From contig JADLHL010000009.1 of the NCBI GenBank assembly GCA_020848815.1, positions 1 through 32,084 on the forward strand: a DNA stretch of 32,084 bases, given 5' to 3'. Shown here one piece after another: positions 25,935 through 32,084 of this stretch. The notes beneath the pieces were generated by a model that saw only the letters and a program-made list of their open reading frames with translations, did no database searches and had not been told where the DNA came from. Origin of the DNA: Chitinophagaceae bacterium (GTDB taxonomy: Bacteria; Bacteroidota; Bacteroidia; Chitinophagales; Chitinophagaceae). Numbering within the stretch: the first letter of the stretch is position 1; each line of letters begins with the position of its first letter. The translations under genes were made by a program, and so were the position numbers.

Positions 25935-28079
25935 TTATTTGGCGGCTGTTTTGCCTTTCATAATCATATCATCTATTACCCGAGATGTTTCAAACAGGTA
26001 GCGGTCGGTTTTCAAACCCTTGAGCCAGAGCATAAAGCGTTCGCTTTTGTCTTTGTCCATTTTGTTGATACGCTCCTGATCGGCCGTCATGAAGGCTACA
26101 TCCATGGGCTGCTCCAGGGTTTGGAGGCTCTCGTTTTGCTTTACAGTAGTGCGTATTTGCTTTTGCAACTGCTGGTACTCTGGCAGGTACAGGTTCACCG
26201 ATTCTTCGTTTACCTTACTCAGCCATTCTGCATTGGTACGTATCAGCCGGAAGGCTTCGTTTTCAAGCAGTTTTTGCTGGTAAATGGTTTTTACCTGGGC
26301 AATATCTACACCGGCAGGCCAGTTGGTATAGGCTGCACGGGGTATTTCGTCGTAAGCCAGGGCGTTGGGGCTGTGCTTTTCACGTGATTTGGTAAACTCA
26401 AAATTGTCTGGCATAATAATGTCCGGCGTCACGCCATTCAATTGCGTAGAGCCACCATTAATGCGGTAAAACTTTTGCAAAGTGAGCTTTAAGGTACCCA
26501 ACTCAGATGCCGGCATAAAGAAACCAGTGTTGCGGTCGAGGCCTACATTGCGCTGCACTGTACCCTTGCCATAGCTGGGGGTGCCCACCACAATACCACG
26601 GCCATAATCCTGAATAGCAGCTGCAAAAATTTCGGATGCCGATGCGCTGAACTCATTAATCATCACCGCCAACGGACCATTGTACAATACGCCTTTGTCT
26701 TTATCGCGATACACACTGGCATCGCCGTCTCTGTCTTTCACCTGAACCACGGGGCCATCTTCTATAAACAGCCCCACCATTTGAATTACATCTTGCAGGC
26801 TACCACCACCGTTGTAGCGCAGGTCCATCACAATGCCATCTACGTTTTCTTCCTTCAGTTTCTTTATTTCATTGGCCACGTCACGGGCACAGCGGGCTCC
26901 GTTGGGGTCATCAAAATTGGCGTAAAACTCAGGCAGAAATATGTACCCGATTTTATTGGTGCCTTTTACAATAGCACTGCGGGCAAAGGTTTCTTCCTGC
27001 ACAATGCGGTCACGAATAAGCGATACCACTTTAACCGAACCATCCGTTTTTTTCATAGTCAGTCGAACTTCCGTACCCTTTTGACCACGAATCAGTTTAA
27101 CGGCGTCGGTGGTTTCAAAGCCAGTGATATCAACTGGTTCGGCAGCACCCTGAGCTACTTTCAATATCACATCATTTACCTGTATTTCGCCACTCTTCCA
27201 GGCGGGGCTACCGGTAACAACGCTTACAATTTTTATGGCACCGTCTTGCTCACTCAGCTGGGCACCTATACCAAAAAACTCGCCACTCATGGCTTCGTCA
27301 AATGCTCTTTTTTCGATAGGTGGAAAAAACTGGGTATGCGGATCCATGGTTTCCGCAATCGTGTTGATGTATTGATTGAATTTTTCGTCGAGGGTGAATT
27401 TGTTTTTTAACCGGTCGTAAGTGCGGTCCCAAATTTTCAGCACTCTTTCGCGGCTTTCCCGCTCCAGTGTAGAGTCTTCTTTTACTACGAATTCTTTTAC
27501 GCCTTTGTTTTTTTCACGGTTTTCAAGGGCATCAGCGTATCGCTCCAGCGTCATATACTTCAAGCGTTTGCGCCAGTTTTCGCGGCGCTGCGCATCGTTG
27601 GTAGCAAAGGGTGCATCTTCCATATCGAGTTGCACACTCTCCTTTACCATAAAATCGAAAGGTTTGTTTAGCACCGACTTATAAATACCCATCGACTCGG
27701 CCAAGCGCTTGTTGAAAATGGCATCAACGGCCGGTATAAACTCCATTTTGCCCGACTTTAATTCATCGTCGATGCTGAGTTCGTATTTCGCCAGCTCCTT
27801 TATATCGCTTTGCAGCAAAATGGTTCTGTCAGGATCAATGCTGTTGAGGTAGGTTTTGAAAACCGCTTTTGAAAAATTATCGTCGAGGCGCTTGGGGCTA
27901 AAGTGGGCCTGCTCCAGATAATCACCCACAATGGTGAGAATTTTTTCATACTTACCACCCGGCTCACTGGTTTTGCCATTGCCCCAGCTTTTGGCACCAA
28001 TAAAAACCAACAATGCAATAGCCGGCACCAAAAAGGGCCACACTCTTTTATTCATCATAAATTGTCCTATTTTCTGCAT
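25935..28079 (-). CDS. Carboxy-terminal/tail-specific protease, S41 family with PDZ domain
   Basis: VIVMDLRYNGGGSLQDVIQMVGLFIE-like core (GIVMDLRYNGGGSL), NEFSASASEIFAAAIQDYGRGIVVGTPSYGKGTVQ (Ser/Lys dyad region). ORF track start at 28097 is a TTG; ATG at 28079 (or 28058, MMNKRVWPF) more likely. Confidence 0.92.
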   Translation of the reverse strand: MQKIGQFMMNKRVWPFLVPAIALLVFIGAKSWGNGKTSEPGGKYEKILTIVGDYLEQAHFSPKRLDDNFSKAVFKTYLNSIDPDRTILLQSDIKELAKYELSIDDELKSGKMEFIPAVDAIFNKRLAESMGIYKSVLNKPFDFMVKESVQLDMEDAPFATNDAQRRENWRKRLKYMTLERYADALENREKNKGVKEFVVKEDSTLERESRERVLKIWDRTYDRLKNKFTLDEKFNQYINTIAETMDPHTQFFPPIEKRAFDEAMSGEFFGIGAQLSEQDGAIKIVSVVTGSPAWKSGEIQVNDVILKVAQGAAEPVDITGFETTDAVKLIRGQKGTEVRLTMKKTDGSVKVVSLIRDRIVQEETFARSAIVKGTNKIGYIFLPEFYANFDDPNGARCARDVANEIKKLKEENVDGIVMDLRYNGGGSLQDVIQMVGLFIEDGPVVQVKDRDGDASVYRDKDKGVLYNGPLAVMINEFSASASEIFAAAIQDYGRGIVVGTPSYGKGTVQRNVGLDRNTGFFMPASELGTLKLTLQKFYRINGGSTQLNGVTPDIIMPDNFEFTKSREKHSPNALAYDEIPRAAYTNWPAGVDIAQVKTIYQQKLLENEAFRLIRTNAEWLSKVNEESVNLYLPEYQQLQKQIRTTVKQNESLQTLEQPMDVAFMTADQERINKMDKDKSERFMLWLKGLKTDRYLFETSRVIDDMIMKGKTAAK

Positions 28080-28146
28080 GAGTTTCAAACGTAGCAATAA
28101 ACTACAATGATATGCCGCCGATAGTTGAAATTAACAAACCCCGAAA

Positions 28147-28181
28147 GCTTTTTTACCAACCCTTTGAATGGGTAAAAAAGC
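28147..28181. repeat. Perfect 11-bp inverted repeat GCTTTTTTACC...GGTAAAAAAGC (13-nt loop)
   Basis: Direct reading in the divergent region between the S41 protease gene and tRNA-His. Confidence 0.85.
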
Positions 28182-28244
28182 ACTGCCAGTTCTCTCCCGT
28201 TCAAAAAATGTCTGCCCATTTTTTTTCTGCAAACCTGATTTCCC

Positions 28245-28252
28245 TATTTTTG
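28245..28252 (+). promoter_or_regulatory. Bacteroidota-type -7 element TATTTTTG upstream of tRNA-His
   Basis: Exact match to TAnnTTTG, 14 nt upstream of the tRNA 5' end. Confidence 0.45.
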
Positions 28253-28266
28253 CGCTCCGAAAAAAC

Positions 28267-28341
28267 GGAGAGTGTAGCTCAGTAGGTTAGAGCGTCAGTT
28301 TGTGGCACTGAAGGCCGTGGGTTCGAGACCCATCATTCTCC
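28267..28341 (+). tRNA. tRNA-His (anticodon GTG), with encoded G-1 opposite C73
   Basis: Folded by hand: acceptor GAGAGTG/CATTCTC plus G-1:C73; D-stem GCTC/GAGC; anticodon arm TCAGT-TTGTGGC-ACTGA; T-arm GTGGG-TTCGAGA-CCCAT. No encoded CCA. Confidence 0.95.
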
Positions 28342-28359
28342 CTCTTTCAACATCAACAC

Positions 28360-28388
28360 AAACCTCCTGCTTGTCAGGAGGTTTTGTT
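28360..28388 (+). terminator. Terminator-like hairpin after tRNA-His
   Basis: AAACCTCCTG-cttgt-CAGGAGGTTT followed by T-rich TGTTTG. Confidence 0.65.
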
Positions 28389-28404
28389 TGTAAATGCACT
28401 ATCC

Positions 28405-29010
28405 ATGAATATTTGGCTGTTACTGATACCGGTTATTTCTGCCTTTATTGGTTGGTTTACCAACTGGGTAGCTATTAAAATGCTGTTTCATCCGCGGCAG
28501 CCCAAAAAAATGCTGGGCATCACCATACAGGGCATTTTTCCAAAAAGACAAATACAGTTTGCGCAAAAGCTGGGCAAACTGGTAAGTGAGGAGCTACTCT
28601 CGTTTGATGAAATTGCCAATACCATCAGCAGTCCCGAAAATCTGGACAAGCTCCGCCCCATGATTGAAAGCCATGTAGATCATTTTCTCCGGGAAAAGCT
28701 ATCGGCCGAAATGCCCATGATCAGCATGTTTATTGGCGATAAAACCATCACCAAACTCAAAACGGTGTTTATGGAAGAGCTCACCACGCTTTTTCCATCG
28801 CTGATGAAAGAATATGCCGGGGAACTAAAACAGCAGCTGGACCTTGAAAAAATAGTAACAGAAAAAGTAGCCGGTTTTTCTTCAGACAAACTGGAGTCTA
28901 TTTTGATGCAAATCATGGCCAAGGAGTTTCGTTTTGTTGAAATACTCGGCGGTGTGCTGGGTTTTCTCATCGGTTTGCTGCAGGTGGCTATCACCGTTTT
29001 TACAGCCTAA
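28405..29010 (+). CDS. DUF445 family membrane protein
   Basis: MNIWLLLIPVISAFIGWFTNWVAIKMLFHPRQPKKMLGITIQGIFPKRQIQFAQKLGKLVSEELLS; C-terminal GGVLGFLIGLLQVAITVF. ORF track start 28384 is TTG; ATG 28405 preferred. Confidence 0.85.
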   Translation: MNIWLLLIPVISAFIGWFTNWVAIKMLFHPRQPKKMLGITIQGIFPKRQIQFAQKLGKLVSEELLSFDEIANTISSPENLDKLRPMIESHVDHFLREKLSAEMPMISMFIGDKTITKLKTVFMEELTTLFPSLMKEYAGELKQQLDLEKIVTEKVAGFSSDKLESILMQIMAKEFRFVEILGGVLGFLIGLLQVAITVFTA

Positions 29011-29084
29011 TCTCCATTTATCCATTTCTTAACACTTGTATCGAGGGGTTAACGGGCGTGTGCCGTCAAACCTTCCTGTCACAT

Positions 29085-29118
29085 TTTTGTCATACAATGC
29101 TTCCACAGTATGACAAAA
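29085..29118. promoter_or_regulatory. Perfect 11-bp inverted repeat TTTTGTCATAC-N12-GTATGACAAAA upstream of outer-membrane protein gene
   Basis: Direct reading; 12-nt loop AATGCTTCCACA; 50 nt before ATG 29169. Confidence 0.6.
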
Positions 29119-29168
29119 GCATGACAATTACCTTTTCAGAACAATTAACCGGAATCAGCTTCCATTTT

Positions 29169-31949
29169 ATGAAACGTTCATTTACACTCTTCTTTGTTTC
29201 CTTTCTTTTCACCGTAAGCATGGCGGTAGCCCAGCCTGGTGGTGCCCGCATGGGTGCCGGCGGCATGAGTATGGGTGCCGGCCAAACTGGCCGCTTGTAT
29301 GGCAAAATACTCGACAGCACCAGTGGAAAACCACTGGATGCCGTATCGGTACAGCTGGTCAGCAGCAAGTTTGATATGGTAAAAAAGCAACGGAAAGACA
29401 CCATTATCAGTGGTATGCTCACACCTGCCAACGGCGATTTCTCTTTGGAAAACGTACCCATTATGGGCGACTACCGCATCCGCATTTCGGCTATTGGCTA
29501 TGTTACCCTGGAGCAAAAGGTTTCTTTTCTTTCTGCCGAAGTGCAACAAAAGCTGATGCAGGCTTTTGCCAGCATGAACCAGCCAGCTGCTAAAGGCGAC
29601 AGTGCCAAAGGAAAGCCCGCTGCACAGCCCAACATGATGGAAGTGCTGCGCAAAGCATTTGGCGGCGACATGAGCCAAATGGCCAGCATGGCCGATAAAG
29701 ACCTTGGCAATTTTATGCTGAAGCCCGATGCCAAAATGCTGGAAAACGTAACCGTAACCGCCAACCGACCCATGATGCAAATGGGCATCGATCGTAAAAT
29801 ATTCAACGTAGATAAAAGCCTGGCTGCATCAGGCTCTTCTGCCATTGATATTATGCGTCAGATTCCATCGGTAAACGTGGATATTGATGGAAATGTCTCT
29901 GTTCGTAATGCTTCGCCTACATTGTTTATTGATGGCCGACCCACTACCCTTTCGTTGGACCAAATACCTGCGGATGATATTCAAAGTGTAGAACTGATTA
30001 CCAACCCATCGGCTAAGTATGATGCTTCGGGTGGTACTGCAGCCATTATAAATGTGGTATTGAAAAAGAACAAAAAAAGCGGTTATAATGGCTCGGTAAG
30101 AGCTGGCATGGACAGCCGTTTCAGGCCAAACCTTGGTGGCGACATCAACGTTCGCCAGCAAAAGGTAAACCTGTTTGCGTCGGGCAACTTTAGCATGCGC
30201 AAAAGCCTTGGCTGGAGCGACATTGCCACCGATTATGCACCCACGGGCAACCTTCCTGCATATGCCATTGCTCAAGATGTAAACAACACCAACCGTGGCT
30301 ACTTTGCCTTTGGCCGTGCCGGTGCCGATTTCTTTATTGATAACAGAAATACACTTACCCTTTCTACCAACCTGGTAAATGGCAGTTTCGACAGCGAAGA
30401 GTCGAACTATATTAAATATGATACCTTGTATGCACCGCCTACAAGCTCTACCACCCGCCGCCTCACCGAAAGCGACCGTAACTTCCGCAACCTGGGTAGC
30501 TCATTAAGTTTTAAACACCTGTTTGCCAAACCCGGCCACGAGTGGACGGCAGATGTAAACTTCAACAGCATGAAGAGCGACGGCGCATCGCTGTTCGACA
30601 ATCAGCTGCTGGATGCCAACAGCAACCCCAAAGGCAACCCTGCCCTGCAGCGTACAGAAAGCGGTACTACCAGCACCTTTATAGTGGCACAAACAGACTA
30701 CACGAATAAGCTGTCGAACAATGTAAAATTTGAATCGGGCCTTCGTGCACAGCTGCGCAACTTTAGTGCTGATAACAACAACTTCATTTTTAACTACAAT
30801 ACCAACGGATTTGTATTGCTGCCGGCGGTGAGCAACGACTATGAATTTACCGACCGTGTGTTTGCAGGCTATGTAACCTTTACCGGCAAAGTAGGCAAAG
30901 AAGGAAAGCTGGGCTACAACCTTGGCCTTCGTGCAGAAAGCAGCAACTATGATGGCAAGTTGGTATCGCTTGATTCTGGCTTCAATGTACAATTCCCGAT
31001 TTCGCTTTTCCCTTCTGCCTTCCTGAGCTACAAGCTTACCGAAAGAAGCGACATTCAGATGAACTATACCCGCCGTATCAACAGACCGAGCTTTTTCCAG
31101 TTGATGCCATTTATCGACTTTACCGACCCGCTGAACCTGAGTGTGGGTAATGCTAATTTGTCGCCCGAATTTACCAACAGCCTTGAGGCAAACTTTAGCC
31201 AGCAGTTCAACAACAACCACACATTGCTGGTAAGTACTTACTACAAATACACCACAGGCTTACTTACCCGCTTTCAGTACAAAGACCTGAACCAGGTAAG
31301 TAAAGACAGTGCCATTTACAACACCTGGATTAATGCAAACAACTCTCAGACTTACGGTTTAGAAATAACAAGTACCAACAAATTCACCAAGAAATTTGAA
31401 ACTACTACCAACCTGAATTTTTACAACGCCAGCATCAACAGCGAAAACATTCAGCAGAACCTGAATAACAGCCAGGCCAGCTTTTTTGGTAAAATAACGC
31501 TGACCCAACGCATTGGCAAAAGCAACCAGTGGACGTTGCAAATGAATGCCGACTACCAAAGTAAAACGGTACTTCCTGTAGGCGGAGGCCGAGGATTTAT
31601 GGGTGGTGGCCCCATGGGCGGTGGTAGCCAGGCAGCAGGTAGCAACGGTTTTGTAAACCCGAACTATGGTGCCGATTTCAGCATTCGCCGCGACATTATT
31701 AAAAACAAAAACGGACAGGGCTATGCTGGCTCACTTACCCTCAGCATGAATGACATTTTCCGTACACGTATTTATGATGCCACTACCAGCAGCGCCTTTT
31801 TTGTGCAAAACCTTACCCGCCGCCGCGACCCACAAATTTTGCGCCTGCAGTTCAACTGGCGTTTTGGTAAAATGGATGCCAGCCTCTTCAAGCGTAAAAA
31901 CATGAAGGGCGAAATGGAAGGCATGAGCGAAGGGATGAACATGCAATAA
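29169..31949 (+). CDS. Outer-membrane beta-barrel / TonB-dependent receptor family protein with carboxypeptidase-like regulatory and plug domains
   Basis: Signal peptide MKRSFTLFFVSFLFTVSMAVAQ; GRLYGKILDSTSGKPLDAVSVQL; plug-like LENVTVTANRPM...IDIMRQIPSVNVDIDGNVSVRNASPTLFIDGRPT; ITNPSAKYDASGGTAAIINVVLKK. ORF track start 29058 is GTG; ATG 29169 precedes the signal peptide. Confidence 0.88.
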   Translation: MKRSFTLFFVSFLFTVSMAVAQPGGARMGAGGMSMGAGQTGRLYGKILDSTSGKPLDAVSVQLVSSKFDMVKKQRKDTIISGMLTPANGDFSLENVPIMGDYRIRISAIGYVTLEQKVSFLSAEVQQKLMQAFASMNQPAAKGDSAKGKPAAQPNMMEVLRKAFGGDMSQMASMADKDLGNFMLKPDAKMLENVTVTANRPMMQMGIDRKIFNVDKSLAASGSSAIDIMRQIPSVNVDIDGNVSVRNASPTLFIDGRPTTLSLDQIPADDIQSVELITNPSAKYDASGGTAAIINVVLKKNKKSGYNGSVRAGMDSRFRPNLGGDINVRQQKVNLFASGNFSMRKSLGWSDIATDYAPTGNLPAYAIAQDVNNTNRGYFAFGRAGADFFIDNRNTLTLSTNLVNGSFDSEESNYIKYDTLYAPPTSSTTRRLTESDRNFRNLGSSLSFKHLFAKPGHEWTADVNFNSMKSDGASLFDNQLLDANSNPKGNPALQRTESGTTSTFIVAQTDYTNKLSNNVKFESGLRAQLRNFSADNNNFIFNYNTNGFVLLPAVSNDYEFTDRVFAGYVTFTGKVGKEGKLGYNLGLRAESSNYDGKLVSLDSGFNVQFPISLFPSAFLSYKLTERSDIQMNYTRRINRPSFFQLMPFIDFTDPLNLSVGNANLSPEFTNSLEANFSQQFNNNHTLLVSTYYKYTTGLLTRFQYKDLNQVSKDSAIYNTWINANNSQTYGLEITSTNKFTKKFETTTNLNFYNASINSENIQQNLNNSQASFFGKITLTQRIGKSNQWTLQMNADYQSKTVLPVGGGRGFMGGGPMGGGSQAAGSNGFVNPNYGADFSIRRDIIKNKNGQGYAGSLTLSMNDIFRTRIYDATTSSAFFVQNLTRRRDPQILRLQFNWRFGKMDASLFKRKNMKGEMEGMSEGMNMQ

Positions 31950-31977
31950 CGTCCTAATGAAAGCTTCCCTATAAACC

Positions 31978-32084
31978 GTAGCACGTAAAAATAGAGTATG
32001 GTGCTACATTTAGGGAGGAAAAATGAAAAAGAGCAAATTCACCGAGAGCCAGATTATTGGCATTTTGAAGGCCCAGGAAAGTGG
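31978..32084 (+). mobile_element. Left end of a probable IS3-family insertion sequence (truncated by window edge)
   Basis: GTAGCAC(31978-31984)...GTGCTAC(32001-32007) short inverted repeat just before an IS3-type OrfA start; the exact IS end cannot be fixed without the other terminus. Confidence 0.55.
32023..32084 (+). CDS. IS3-family transposase OrfA, N-terminus (truncated by right edge)
   Basis: ATG at 32023 gives MKKSKFTESQIIGILKAQESG, the typical IS3/IS911-like HTH N-terminus; not in ORF track. Confidence 0.8.
   Translation, partial: MKKSKFTESQIIGILKAQES

Noticed and set aside
26781-27410. Plus-strand 209-aa ORF inside the S41 protease gene
   Set aside because: Fully antisense to a clearly conserved protease; no motif; typical shadow ORF.
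28086-28093. TACGTTTG on the minus strand as a promoter for the S41 protease gene
   Set aside because: Matches the -7 pattern but no -33 TTG at suitable spacing, and it lies inside the longest version of the ORF; too uncertain to list as a feature.
30504-31220. Minus-strand 238-aa ORF inside the outer-membrane protein gene
   Set aside because: Antisense shadow ORF of a well-supported barrel protein.

Overview
Read directly from the sequence, this window looks like a Bacteroidota (Chitinophagaceae-like) Wzx/Wzy-type surface-polysaccharide locus. It is carried mostly on the minus strand and reads away from a wza-like gene at ~25.8 kb. Right to left it encodes: a Wza-like export lipoprotein, a Wzc-like tyrosine autokinase with a regular Gly-Tyr tail, a Wzx flippase, a GT4 glycosyltransferase, a nonulosonate cassette (NeuC, NeuA, AsnB amidotransferase, NeuB variant, D-2-hydroxyacid dehydrogenase) bracketed by two copies of an unassigned GT-B-like family, a plus-strand deacetylase + GNAT pair, further GT4 enzymes, a UDP-sugar dehydrogenase/4-epimerase pair (TviB/TviC-like), a lone plus-strand GT4, a Wzy/O-antigen-ligase-like protein, and a truncated AsnB-like ORF that the ORF track missed. 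The right flank has a tail-specific S41 protease, tRNA-His(GUG), a DUF445 protein, an outer-membrane beta-barrel/TonB-receptor-like protein, and the left end of an IS3-family element cut by the window edge. Most original candidate: the paralogous GT-B-like proteins flanking the nonulosonate cassette (possible new nonulosonic acid transferases), together with an unusual NeuB subclade, a hydroxyacid dehydrogenase and two AsnB-type amidotransferases. No CRISPR array or recognisable defence system was seen. All family names come from motif recognition by eye; no database search was run.
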